Assembly (NCBI GenBank): GCA_945861915.1
Contig: CAMAWK010000057.1
Location: 1-11,644 of the forward strand
Length of the DNA: 11,644 bases
Origin: Flavobacterium psychrophilum
GTDB lineage: Bacteria > Bacteroidota > Bacteroidia > Flavobacteriales > Flavobacteriaceae
Reading direction: 5' to 3'
A program made the position numbers and the translations under genes. Shown one piece after another: positions 1-6,119 of the stretch. Under the pieces are notes generated by a model. That model saw nothing but the letters and a program-made list of their open reading frames with translations, was not told where the DNA came from and ran no database searches. The stretch's first letter is position 1. Each line of letters opens with the position of its first letter.

Positions 1-1199
1 GTTTTGTTTTCTTCAACAGTTTGTGCAGCTTTTTCGTCAAAATGGCGAATGGTGTATAAAGTTACATTTTCGACAAAATCCACTTTGAATTTTTTAGATA
101 AAATGGCATTTAAATCTTTGAAATTCTCAAATTTATCTTCTACACAAACCGAAAAACTAATGGCAGAATTCTGAATTAGATTTACTTTTAATTTGAACTG
201 ATGAAATAAACCGAAAATTTCACTAATGTTTTCTTCCATGATAAAAGAAAAATCAATAGACGAAAGAGAAATCAACAGTTGATTTCTTTTTACAATAAAA
301 CAAGGCATATAAGGTTCTAAATCGGCACCTTTGGCAACGCTAGTTCCTGGCAATAATGGGTTTATAAACGATTTTACATACAAAGGAATTTCCTTTTTTT
401 GTAAAGGCTGTAAGGTTTTTGGGTGTATTACCGTTGCGCCATAAAATGCTAATTCAATCGCTTCGCGATACGAAATTTGGTTGAGCAAACTGGCGTTTTC
501 AAAATAACGAGGATCAGCATTCATCACTCCTGGTACATCTTTCCAGATGGTTACACTTTCGGCATTTAAGCAATATGCAAAAATTGCCGCAGTATAATCA
601 GAACCTTCACGACCTAAAGTGGTGGTGAAATTATTTTCGTCAGAGCCTAAAAAACCTTGGGTGATATTTAATATTTTTCGTTTAACATTTTTTGCAATAG
701 TAGCCTGAGTTAAATCCCAATCTACTTCGGCATCTCGGTAGTTTGAATTGGTTTTTACAAAATTTCTAACGTCAAGCCATTGGGTTTTAATTCCCATAAA
801 ACTCATAAAATGACTTAGGATGGTAGTCGAAATTAATTCGCCATAGCTTACAATTTGGTCGTAAACAAAATTATAATTGGGCGATTTATTGTGTCCTAAA
901 AAATACTCTAAATCCGAAAAGTGACTGTTAACCGCCGAAAAAACATCGGCTTTATCATCTTCAAATAAATCCAATAAGATTTGATTATGGTATTTTTTTA
1001 TTTCTTGGATAGAAGAATTGAGTTCAGCCGATTTTTCGAAATAGTTTTTTATTACTAATTCTAGTGCATTAGTCGTTTTACCCATGGCGGAAACTACCAA
1101 TAATACATCCTCATATCCTGCTTTTTGCAAAACATCGTATACGTTTTTTATACCTTCGGCATCCTTAACAGAGGCGCCACCAAATTTGAATACTCTCAT
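1..1199 (-). CDS. lysC: Aspartate kinase, monofunctional (3' end cut by left window edge)
   Basis: Phosphorylates L-aspartate to 4-phospho-L-aspartate, the first cytoplasmic step toward lysine (via diaminopimelate), threonine and methionine. Read from the start at 1199, the protein opens MRVFKFGGASVKDAEG, the KFGG(T/A)S nucleotide and substrate motif of the amino-acid kinase fold (residues 5-10). GREGSDYTAA (196-205) and KDVPGVMNADPR (220-231) match the family's GRxGSDxTA and TDVDGVxTADPR signatures. After about residue 300 the sequence resembles the C-terminal ACT regulatory region (for example SAISFSVCVED), which usually senses lysine or threonine. 399 codons are visible and the frame is open to the edge; monofunctional enzymes are slightly longer, so probably only a short tail is missing. 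I see no homoserine dehydrogenase part, but one beyond the edge cannot be excluded. A 7-bp tandem repeat ends five bases upstream of the start codon. The family call is firm; the feedback ligand is unknown. Confidence 0.93.
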   Translation of the reverse strand, partial: MRVFKFGGASVKDAEGIKNVYDVLQKAGYEDVLLVVSAMGKTTNALELVIKNYFEKSAELNSSIQEIKKYHNQILLDLFEDDKADVFSAVNSHFSDLEYFLGHNKSPNYNFVYDQIVSYGELISTTILSHFMSFMGIKTQWLDVRNFVKTNSNYRDAEVDWDLTQATIAKNVKRKILNITQGFLGSDENNFTTTLGREGSDYTAAIFAYCLNAESVTIWKDVPGVMNADPRYFENASLLNQISYREAIELAFYGATVIHPKTLQPLQKKEIPLYVKSFINPLLPGTSVAKGADLEPYMPCFIVKRNQLLISLSSIDFSFIMEENISEIFGLFHQFKLKVNLIQNSAISFSVCVEDKFENFKDLNAILSKKFKVDFVENVTLYTIRHFDEKAAQTVEENK

Positions 1200-1204
1200 T
1201 TTAA

Positions 1205-1252
1205 TTTCAGATTTCAGATTTCAGATTTCAGATTTATACCTGAAATCTGAAA
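1205..1252. repeat. 7-bp tandem repeat (4 copies) with inverted partner forming a 12-bp stem
   Basis: Four uninterrupted copies of TTTCAGA occupy 1205-1232. After the spacer TTTATACC, the inverted version TGAAATCTGAAA follows at 1241-1252. TTTCAGATTTCA (1219-1230) pairs perfectly with 1241-1252 across a 10-nt loop. On the minus strand the repeat ends five bases before the lysC start codon, so it would lie in the 5' leader where a ribosome binds. Repeats of this style are, to my recollection, scattered in flavobacterial intergenic regions; that is memory, not a search. Slippage at the repeat could change its length between strains. Confidence 0.8.
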
Positions 1253-1324
1253 GCGATTTATTTATATGTTTATTGTTTAAAATTATTCTCAGAGTGAGAC
1301 ATTCTATGTTTTCCAGTTTCTTCT

Positions 1325-1354
1325 CCCTCTCCTCTGGAGAGGGTTGGGGAGAGG
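1325..1354. repeat. G/C-rich hairpin element, probably a dispersed intergenic repeat
   Basis: CCCTCTCC (1325-1332) and GGAGAGGG (1336-1343) are perfect inverted repeats around a 3-nt loop, followed by TTGGGGAGAGG (1344-1354). It is much more G/C-rich than its surroundings and ends three bases beyond the stop codon of the acetyltransferase gene. On the minus strand it would be a stable hairpin just after that gene, but no T-run follows, so it is not a standard intrinsic terminator. It could protect the mRNA 3' end or be a REP-like element. I recall similar CCCTCTCC...GGAGAGGGTTGGGG sequences in other flavobacterial genomes, without having checked. Confidence 0.65.
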
Positions 1355-1357
1355 ATT

Positions 1358-1846
1358 TTATTTTAATTTATTTGCTAAAAAATAGTCAATGGCTGTTTGA
1401 TCCATTTGTGCAACTCGCCAATCATCAAGTACTTTTGCACCTGTTTTTTTATAAAATTCGATTGCTGGCGTGTTCCAATTTAGGACTGCCCATTCAATTC
1501 TTCGGACTCCGTCTTTTTTGCCTTGTTTCATGATTTCGGAATACAACGCATATCCAATGCCGATGCTTCTTTTAGATTGTTTTACAACCAAATCTTCTAA
1601 GTGAATCGTTTTTCCTTTCCAAGTAGAATATCGATAATAATACAATGCAATTCCAACGATTTCTTTTGGCTCAGATTCTTCTTCGGCAACAAAAACATGA
1701 AACAAAGGATTTGTTCCAAAACCATCTCGAATTAAATCTTCTTCAGTAATAACGACTGCATCAGGTTCTTTTTCGAAATCGGCTAATTCTTGAATCAGCC
1801 CCAAAACGGATTTCATATCTGTGGGAATTCCTTTTCTAATAATCAT
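1358..1846 (-). CDS. GNAT-family N-acetyltransferase, SSAT-like
   Basis: A 162-residue single-domain acetyltransferase expected to move an acetyl group from acetyl-CoA to an amine in the cytoplasm. The acetyl-CoA loop is visible as VVKQSKRSIGIGYAL (87-101), the usual (Q/R)xxGxG/A motif. NWNTPAIEFYKKTGA (123-137) followed by DWRVAQMD (142-149) matches the layout of spermidine/spermine and thialysine N-acetyltransferases, in which the Tyr of FYK (Tyr132 here) acts as general acid. The length is right for that subgroup. The substrate could be a polyamine, thialysine or another small amine and cannot be decided from sequence. It lies upstream of lysC on the same strand, 158 bp away across two repeats, so cotranscription is uncertain. 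A TAnnTTTG element lies 31 bp before the start. Confidence 0.9.
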   Translation of the reverse strand: MIIRKGIPTDMKSVLGLIQELADFEKEPDAVVITEEDLIRDGFGTNPLFHVFVAEEESEPKEIVGIALYYYRYSTWKGKTIHLEDLVVKQSKRSIGIGYALYSEIMKQGKKDGVRRIEWAVLNWNTPAIEFYKKTGAKVLDDWRVAQMDQTAIDYFLANKLK

Positions 1847-1877
1847 TGCCTAGTTTTTCGGATTTTTGATTCGGGTG

Positions 1878-1885
1878 CAAATATA
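1878..1885 (-). promoter_or_regulatory. Bacteroidota -7 promoter element for the GNAT gene
   Basis: On the minus strand this reads TATATTTG, a perfect match to TAnnTTTG, with 31 bases between it and the start codon at 1846. No clear TTG -33 element lies at the usual distance, so the assignment rests on the -7 match and position alone. Confidence 0.6.
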
Positions 1886-2024
1886 CAATACCGAGAATTT
1901 AAATAAATAGGATTCAAATGGTTTTCACAAAATACTTGGTATTTGTTACTTCAAAGTAGTAATGCTAATTTTTCGGATGAAATAGGACAGCCAACTATTC
2001 TAAAAGCAAGTTTGGGCGTATAAT

Positions 2025-2055
2025 AAAAAAATAAGCCTAAAAAATTATAGGCTTA
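2025..2055 (-). terminator. Intrinsic terminator of the TerB-like gene
   Basis: The arms TAAGCCTA (2032-2039) and TAGGCTTA (2048-2055) form a perfect 8-bp stem with an 8-nt loop. On the minus strand a run of seven T (2031-2025) follows directly. It lies about 40 bp beyond the stop codon of the TerB-like gene and separates it from the acetyltransferase transcript. The rest of the 246-bp gap 1847-2092 holds only the GNAT promoter and no convincing small gene. Confidence 0.85.
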
Positions 2056-2092
2056 GGTAGGTTGTAAGAAAACACAAATGGTTTTTTACAAA

Positions 2093-2524
2093 TTATTTAT
2101 TCATGTTTTCAATTTCATAAATAAAAGTATCTAAATCGGTTTTTTTATCTACCAAAAGAAGTGCTTTGTCTACAATATAGTTCACATTTCCGGCTGTAAA
2201 ACCAAGTGCCAAGCCTAATTTTCTTAATACAATATCTTGTTTGTCGCCTAAATGATGGTCTACATGCACCATTCTTGCCAAATCGTATAAACGCTCCAAT
2301 CGTTCTACCCGAAGATAAGGCGGATTGATAGGATATTTAGACGGATTTGCAATTATTTCTTGGTATTCCGTTTCGGAAATTTCAAGATTTTGAGCTAGTT
2401 TGTCTAAGAAAAGTTTTTCTTCAGTAGAAATTACTCCGTCAGCTAATGCCACACGTGCAATGGCAGAAAAATGACCTTTATTTCTTAGTTTGAATTCGTT
2501 ATCGAATAATTCTGAAATTGACAT
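2093..2524 (-). CDS. TerB-like small cytoplasmic protein
   Basis: A 143-residue soluble protein, mostly helical, with no signal peptide or membrane segment. HFSAIARVALADGVISTEEKL (within residues 18-37) is the characteristic start of the TerB tellurite-resistance fold: a helix, an acidic ADG turn, then (S/T)xEE. A second, similar half follows at about 79-110 (LYDLARMVHVDHHLGDKQ), giving the duplicated helical arrangement of the family. TerB-like domains are thought to bind metal through acidic residues and occur in stress-linked and many uncharacterised proteins. The gene is alone here with its own promoter and terminator and no other ter genes nearby, so tellurite resistance should not be assumed. 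The fold call is fairly sure; the role is unknown. Confidence 0.75.
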   Translation of the reverse strand: MSISELFDNEFKLRNKGHFSAIARVALADGVISTEEKLFLDKLAQNLEISETEYQEIIANPSKYPINPPYLRVERLERLYDLARMVHVDHHLGDKQDIVLRKLGLALGFTAGNVNYIVDKALLLVDKKTDLDTFIYEIENMNK

Positions 2525-2548
2525 ATTTTTTATGATTTAATTGCTATT

Positions 2549-2556
2549 CAAATATA
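2549..2556 (-). promoter_or_regulatory. Bacteroidota -7 promoter element for the TerB-like gene
   Basis: Read on the minus strand this is TATATTTG, a perfect TAnnTTTG, 24 bases before the start codon at 2524. It is the same 8-mer as the element before the acetyltransferase gene. No -33 TTG at ideal spacing was found. Confidence 0.6.
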
Positions 2557-2674
2557 ATTCAATATTTCAATTTTATGAAACTAAATTGGACTATTTTTTA
2601 GTTCGATAAGGGTGTAAATCTAGGAATATATACATTTATTGGCTTAATTTTTAACAATTTCTCAAAATATATTG

Positions 2675-2682
2675 TAAGTTTG
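2675..2682 (+). promoter_or_regulatory. Bacteroidota -7 promoter element for the HupE-like/dCMP deaminase pair
   Basis: TAAGTTTG matches TAnnTTTG and lies 29 bases before the ATG at 2712. It probably drives both genes 2712-3740, since they are only three bases apart. No clear -33 element was identified. Confidence 0.55.
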
Positions 2683-2711
2683 ACATCCCCTAATCTTTAA
2701 AATTATTTGCT

Positions 2712-3308
2712 ATGGCAGAATTCTGGAGTTATTTCGAAAACGGGATATGGCATATTTTTAACATTTTTGCGTTCCATCATATATTGTTCTTGACCGTTTT
2801 GACAGTGCCTTATGTACTTAAAGACTGGAAAAAATTACTAGTATTAATTTCTCTTTTTACTCTGGGAAACCTCCTAGCTTTGGCTCTCTCAGTTTATGGA
2901 GTTGTTATAATAAAAGGAAAGTTAATTTCTCTTTTAATTCCCGCAATAATTTTTTTAATAGCTTTATTTAATCTGTTTTCAGGAAAATTGTCAAAACCAT
3001 TAAATGTAAATGTAGTCGGTTTTGTGACTTTAACTTTTGGTATCCTTCACGGGTTGGATATTTCAAATCTCTTCAATTCCTTATCCAAAAGTTCCAATCA
3101 AACAAAATTTCTTTCGATTGCGGAATTCTCTTTTGGAGTAGAAGCAGCACAAGCAATAGTGGTTTTTTTGGTGTTACTATTCACTTATGTTTGTCAAACA
3201 TTTTTGCGATTTTCAAAACGAGATTGTACATTAGTATTGTCCTCGTTCGTAATTGGTGTAGTTTTGCCCATTATTATGAAAAATGAAATTTGGGAAAGAT
3301 TACATTAA
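2712..3308 (+). CDS. HupE/UreJ-family membrane protein
   Basis: A 198-residue integral membrane protein with about five to six hydrophobic segments (roughly 20-36, 41-62, 70-89, 99-115, 143-165 and 173-190). It shows the two family landmarks: GIWHIFNIFAFHHILFL (11-27), corresponding to GxxHixxxxxDHxLFL, and FGILHGLDIS (109-118), corresponding to FGxxHGLGFA. Histidines 14, 22, 23 and 113 sit at the membrane positions proposed to bind metal. One departure is His22 where most family members have Asp. HupE and UreJ proteins accompany hydrogenase and urease operons and are regarded as nickel or cobalt transporters, but the flavobacterial versions are far from such operons and their substrate is not established. 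It is likely cotranscribed with the dCMP deaminase; I see no functional link between them. Confidence 0.75.
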   Translation: MAEFWSYFENGIWHIFNIFAFHHILFLTVLTVPYVLKDWKKLLVLISLFTLGNLLALALSVYGVVIIKGKLISLLIPAIIFLIALFNLFSGKLSKPLNVNVVGFVTLTFGILHGLDISNLFNSLSKSSNQTKFLSIAEFSFGVEAAQAIVVFLVLLFTYVCQTFLRFSKRDCTLVLSSFVIGVVLPIIMKNEIWERLH

Positions 3309-3311
3309 AAA

Positions 3312-3740
3312 ATGGAAAATAAAAAATTAAATAAATACGATAAAGCATACCTTAGAATGGCAAAAGAATGGAGTCTTTTGTCCTATTGCAAACGCAAACA
3401 AGTAGGAGCTATTATTGTTCGAGATAGAATGATTATTTCGGATGGGTATAACGGAACTCCTTCGGGTTTTGAAAATTGTTGCGAAGATGAAGAGGGATTG
3501 ACGAATTGGTATGTGCTTCATGCAGAAGCGAATGCGATTCTAAAAGTGGCCCGTTCTACACAAACATGTGAGGGAGCAACACTTTATATTACCCTTTCGC
3601 CTTGTAAAGAATGCAGCAAATTAATTCATCAATCGGGAATTAAACGGGTGGTGTATCAAACTGGTTATAAGGATACTTCAGGAATAGATTTTTTAGTAAA
3701 AGCGGGTGTGATGGTAGAACAGATTGAAGAATTGGAATAA
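3312..3740 (+). CDS. dCMP deaminase (ComEB-type)
   Basis: Hydrolytically deaminates dCMP to dUMP, the substrate of thymidylate synthase, in the cytoplasm. The 142 residues form a complete zinc-dependent cytidine deaminase fold. The zinc ligands and proton shuttle are visible as HAEANAI (70-76, His70 and Glu72) and PCKEC (97-101, Cys98 and Cys101). SYCKRKQVGAIIV (24-36) and DGYNGTPSGFENC (44-56) are typical of dCMP deaminases rather than free-cytidine or tRNA-adenosine deaminases. The start lies three bases after the stop codon of the HupE-like gene, so the two are probably one transcript. Its 3' end is six bases from the convergent flavoprotein gene. With the ribonucleotide reductase genes at 6120-9683, it places two steps of dNTP supply within 6.4 kb. 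Strong call. Confidence 0.93.
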   Translation: MENKKLNKYDKAYLRMAKEWSLLSYCKRKQVGAIIVRDRMIISDGYNGTPSGFENCCEDEEGLTNWYVLHAEANAILKVARSTQTCEGATLYITLSPCKECSKLIHQSGIKRVVYQTGYKDTSGIDFLVKAGVMVEQIEELE

Positions 3741-3746
3741 AATTCT

Positions 3747-4352
3747 TTATCGAATAGTATCGTGAGCTTGTGAGTGAATTCCACCATTCCATATAGTCAG
3801 AATATCGGTCGCTACAGAAGCTCCACTTCCAGCTGCAATTGCCACTTGGCTTCTCAACCCGGCAAGTGTACCCATCACATAAATGCCTTCAGTTACTTTA
3901 TGATCGGTATTTTTTAATTGAATTCTTTGTTTTTCAACCGGTATTTTTTTATGTGGTTCTACATATTGCATCAAACTTTCGATTGCGAACGTATTTGCCG
4001 CACCAATTCCTAAAACTATAATTTTGGATTGATAGCTGTTTTTGTTGGTTATGACAGTAAATTCAGGATGTTCGCCTTCAATTCGAAGGACTTTTTCGTT
4101 TTCAATTTGTGAAATATGCGGATAGGTTTCTGTTAAATGCAATTTGCTTTTAGACAACAAATCCACTCCCAAAGTGCCTGGCGCAATGCCATACCCATTA
4201 TTAATTATAGCTTCTTGTAGCGAAGAGTTTTTTTGATGCGAAATGATGCCTATTTTTTTGTGAGTAACAAAAGGTTTGTTTTTTGCAGACCCTAAAACTA
4301 AAGCGCACGAAATTCCAGAAACGCCACCGCCAATAATTAGTAAATCAAACAT
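3747..4352 (-). CDS. Single-domain FAD-binding protein related to thioredoxin reductase
   Basis: A 201-residue flavoprotein-like protein. The N-terminus MFDLLIIGGGVSGISCAL holds the Rossmann dinucleotide motif GxGxxG in the form GGGVSG (8-13). Near the C-terminus GIYVMGTLAGLRSQ (156-169), followed by AAGSGASVATDI (173-184), matches the second FAD-binding stretch of thioredoxin-reductase-like enzymes (GxYxxGD...QvxxAxgxGxxAA), with Thr162 where Asp is usual. Thioredoxin reductases are about 310 residues; this protein keeps the FAD half but lacks the inserted NADPH domain and its redox CxxC. It therefore probably cannot act as a normal reductase by itself. The start codon overlaps the last base of the upstream stop codon (TAATG), so it is translationally coupled to the 67-residue membrane protein. 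The fold is confident; substrate and partner are unknown. Confidence 0.75.
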   Translation of the reverse strand: MFDLLIIGGGVSGISCALVLGSAKNKPFVTHKKIGIISHQKNSSLQEAIINNGYGIAPGTLGVDLLSKSKLHLTETYPHISQIENEKVLRIEGEHPEFTVITNKNSYQSKIIVLGIGAANTFAIESLMQYVEPHKKIPVEKQRIQLKNTDHKVTEGIYVMGTLAGLRSQVAIAAGSGASVATDILTIWNGGIHSQAHDTIR

Positions 4353-4555
4353 TAGAATTTATCATTCATTTTATCTTCAATTTTCTTAGACATTTTGAAA
4401 ATTAGAAGAATTAAAACAGCGCAAACAGAGGCGGCAATCCCAATAAAGGCAATCATACTTTTTCCTTCGAGAGGGTGATTAAAATCAAGGAGACTAATAT
4501 TAAATAGGATGAGTCCTATTGCTAAAGCCACCAATATGTTCGTAAAAATTTTCAT
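4352..4555 (-). CDS. Small two-helix membrane protein, unknown function
   Basis: A 67-residue hydrophobic protein I do not recognise. Two membrane segments are visible, about residues 5-23 and 33-54, joined by a short loop (LDFNHPLEGK). A lysine-rich charged tail (KMSKKIEDKMNDKF) should stay cytoplasmic by the positive-inside rule. It is credible as a gene because its stop codon overlaps the start of the flavoprotein gene by one base (TAATG), and because it fills the gap between marC and that gene on the same strand. It might be a membrane anchor or modulator for the flavoprotein, but only the coupling supports this. It lies 46 bp after the marC start region, with no obvious terminator between the genes. 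Confidence 0.7.
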   Translation of the reverse strand: MKIFTNILVALAIGLILFNISLLDFNHPLEGKSMIAFIGIAASVCAVLILLIFKMSKKIEDKMNDKF

Positions 4556-4601
4556 GAAATGAATGTTTAAAAAAGGAAAGGTAAATTTATAAAATTATAT
4601 T

Positions 4602-5177
4602 TCAGACTAATAAATCTTTAACATTTGCGGCAAATAATTTAACAGCTATTGCCAAAAGTACCACTCCAAAAGTTTTACGGATGACCCCTAAACCATTTTT
4701 ACCTAGCATCTTTTCTATTTTAGAAGATGATTTTAAAACGATGTACACTACAATGATATTCAAAACAATAGCAATAATAATATTTACGGTTTGAAATTCT
4801 GCTTTCAAAGAAAGTAGGGTAGTCATAGTTCCCGCACCAGCAATTAAAGGAAATGCCAGCGGTACAATAGAGGCAGAACTGGCGGCCTCGTCACGGTATA
4901 TTCGGATGCCCAAAATCATTTCTAAAGCCAAAAAGAATAGCACAAACGAACCAGCAACTGCAAAAGAATGAACATCAATTCCTATAAGATTTAAGAATTC
5001 TTCGCCTATAAAAAGGAAAACAATCATGATAATGGCAGACACTATTGAGGCTTTTTCGGATTCAATATGACCATGTTTGGTTCTCAAGTCGACCACAATA
5101 GGAATAGTTCCTACGATATCAATCACCGCAAAAAGCACCATTCCAACGGTAATTATTTCTTTGAAATTTAATTCCAT
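4602..5177 (-). CDS. MarC-family integral membrane protein
   Basis: A 191-residue protein with about six predicted membrane helices (around 7-28, 43-64, 71-91, 104-124, 130-148 and 166-186). The family landmarks are IVGTIPIVVDL (21-31, the usual (D/N)PxGxxPxf region) and VPLAFPLIAGAGTM (105-118, corresponding to PLAxPLiAGPGaI). The length fits MarC/UPF0056 (about 190-220). MarC was named for proximity to the E. coli multiple-antibiotic-resistance locus but was later found not to confer resistance; its transport role remains unproven. It is divergent from the DUF3109 gene across 117 bp, and the two-helix protein lies downstream on the same strand. No clean TAnnTTTG element was found ahead of it; the best candidate is a near match, TACTTTTA, about 25 bp upstream. 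Confidence 0.87.
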   Translation of the reverse strand: MELNFKEIITVGMVLFAVIDIVGTIPIVVDLRTKHGHIESEKASIVSAIIMIVFLFIGEEFLNLIGIDVHSFAVAGSFVLFFLALEMILGIRIYRDEAASSASIVPLAFPLIAGAGTMTTLLSLKAEFQTVNIIIAIVLNIIVVYIVLKSSSKIEKMLGKNGLGVIRKTFGVVLLAIAVKLFAANVKDLLV

Positions 5178-5282
5178 AGTTGATAATTTATTGATGAAGT
5201 AAAAGTATTCAATTTTAAGTATTAAATGTGTAAAGAGCTTATTTTTTGAAATAATAAATGTCTAAAATTCATAATTGAGAAG

Positions 5283-5290
5283 TATCTTTG
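5283..5290 (+). promoter_or_regulatory. Bacteroidota -7 element four bases before a start codon (leaderless mRNA candidate)
   Basis: TATCTTTG is a perfect TAnnTTTG and only CAAC separates it from the ATG at 5295. Since transcription in this phylum starts a few bases after the element, the mRNA should begin at or next to the start codon. The DUF3109 protein contains no other methionine, so the start cannot be moved to a later ATG. Confidence 0.65.
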
Positions 5291-5294
5291 CAAC

Positions 5295-5861
5295 ATGTTT
5301 CAATTAGGAAAAACCATTATATCTGAAGATATTCTAGAAAAAGAATTTGTGTGTAATCTCTCCGCCTGTAAAGGAGCGTGCTGTGTTGACGGCGATGCTG
5401 GTGCGCCTTTAAGCGAAGCAGAGACTAAAATTTTAGAGGCTATTTACCCAAAAGTAAAACCCTTTCTTCGCAAAGAAGGCATAGCTGCCATCGAAGCAAA
5501 AGGCACTTGGGCAGTGGGAACCGATGGAGAATTGGGAACTCCTTTGATTGATAATAAAGATTGTGCTTACGTAATTTTTGATGGTAAAACCGCTCTTTGT
5601 GGTATCGAACAAGCCTATAATCAAGGTGAAGTGGACTGGAAAAAACCTGTTTCCTGTCATTTATATCCCATTCGGGTGAAAGATTTTACTGAATTTGCCG
5701 CTGTTAATTATGATAAATGGGACATTTGCGACGATGCCTGTTCTCTTGGAAAGGAACTCGAAGTACCCGTTTATAAATTTGTAAAAGAAGCACTCATCAG
5801 GCGTTTTGGAGAAGACTGGTATCTTGAATTGGAACAAGTAGCGCAGGATTTAAAAAAGTAA
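5295..5861 (+). CDS. DUF3109-family cysteine-rich protein
   Basis: A 188-residue soluble protein of a family common in Bacteroidota with no established function. Nine cysteines stand out: Cys20, 25, 29 and 30 in [19 protein letters not shown] (18-36), Cys90 and Cys102 flanking a hydrophobic strand, Cys121 in SCHLYPIR (120-127), and Cys145 and Cys149 in CDDAC. The CKGxCC start and SCxLYPxR motif resemble the YkgJ/CxxCxxCC group thought to bind zinc or an iron-sulfur centre. DUF3109 is related in style, so metal binding is a reasonable inference. ATG 5295 is the only methionine codon in the protein, fixing the start. The gene lies 258 bp ahead of nrdB on the same strand; this may be conserved neighbourhood or chance. 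It is divergent from marC and probably translated from a leaderless mRNA. Confidence 0.82.
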   Translation: MFQLGKTIISEDILEKEFVCNLSACKGACCVDGDAGAPLSEAETKILEAIYPKVKPFLRKEGIAAIEAKGTWAVGTDGELGTPLIDNKDCAYVIFDGKTALCGIEQAYNQGEVDWKKPVSCHLYPIRVKDFTEFAAVNYDKWDICDDACSLGKELEVPVYKFVKEALIRRFGEDWYLELEQVAQDLKK

Positions 5862-5964
5862 TATTTCATACTTATTTATTTCAGTTGACAATCGACTAAA
5901 CTTCTATATTTTACAGTACATCGCGCATTTTTTATTTTTTAAAATACTATTATTCAGCGTTTTG

Positions 5965-5972
5965 TATTTTTG
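5965..5972 (+). promoter_or_regulatory. Candidate distal -7 element in the nrdB leader
   Basis: TATTTTTG fits TAnnTTTG but lies 147 bp before nrdB in a very T-rich stretch, where chance matches are common. If used, it would give a long leader. It is immediately followed by GTTTAAAAAC (5972-5981), repeated almost exactly as GTTAAAAAC at 6001-6009. Confidence 0.35.
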
Positions 5973-6019
5973 TTTAAAAACATTCATTTTCTGTTTGTTT
6001 GTTAAAAACTCAGTTCTAT

Positions 6020-6033
6020 TGTGAATAAGTTTG
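6020..6033 (+). promoter_or_regulatory. Candidate nrdB promoter overlapping a DnaA-box-like sequence
   Basis: TAAGTTTG (6026-6033) is a perfect TAnnTTTG, 86 bp before the nrdB start. It overlaps TGTGAATAA (6020-6028), which on the minus strand reads TTATTCACA and fits the relaxed DnaA box TTWTNCACA. By composition one or two such boxes would be expected by chance in this window, so only the position makes it noteworthy. The remainder of the 258-bp gap 5862-6119 shows no small gene and no strong terminator after the DUF3109 gene. Confidence 0.4.
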
Positions 6034-6119
6034 GCTTTTTAAAACCGCAAGAATTCACAATCTTTGTAGTCGTCGAAAACACAATTTTTCGTTAAAATTT
6101 CAAAAAACACAAAATAACA

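Noticed and set aside
1205..1252. CRISPR-like repeat array
   Set aside because: Units are 7 bp and contiguous without spacers, and no cas genes are nearby.
1084..1533. 149-residue plus-strand open frame
   Set aside because: It spans the start of lysC, both repeats and the acetyltransferase 3' end, and its protein is low-complexity with no family likeness. It is antisense to two well-supported genes.
2093..2524. Tellurite-resistance locus
   Set aside because: Only a TerB-like fold is present; there are no TerC, TerD or TerZ neighbours, so a resistance role is not supported.
3727..3747. Small inverted repeat AAGAATT/AATTCTT between the convergent dCMP deaminase and flavoprotein genes
   Set aside because: Only seven mostly A/T pairs and no proper T-run on either strand, so it is too weak to call a terminator.
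4602..5177. Multiple-antibiotic-resistance function for the MarC-family gene
   Set aside because: The family name is historical; later work did not support a resistance role, and nothing in the context suggests one.
5855..5885. Possible terminator after the DUF3109 gene
   Set aside because: The best stem (AAGTA/TACTT) is five pairs with an eight-nt loop; the region is merely A/T-rich.
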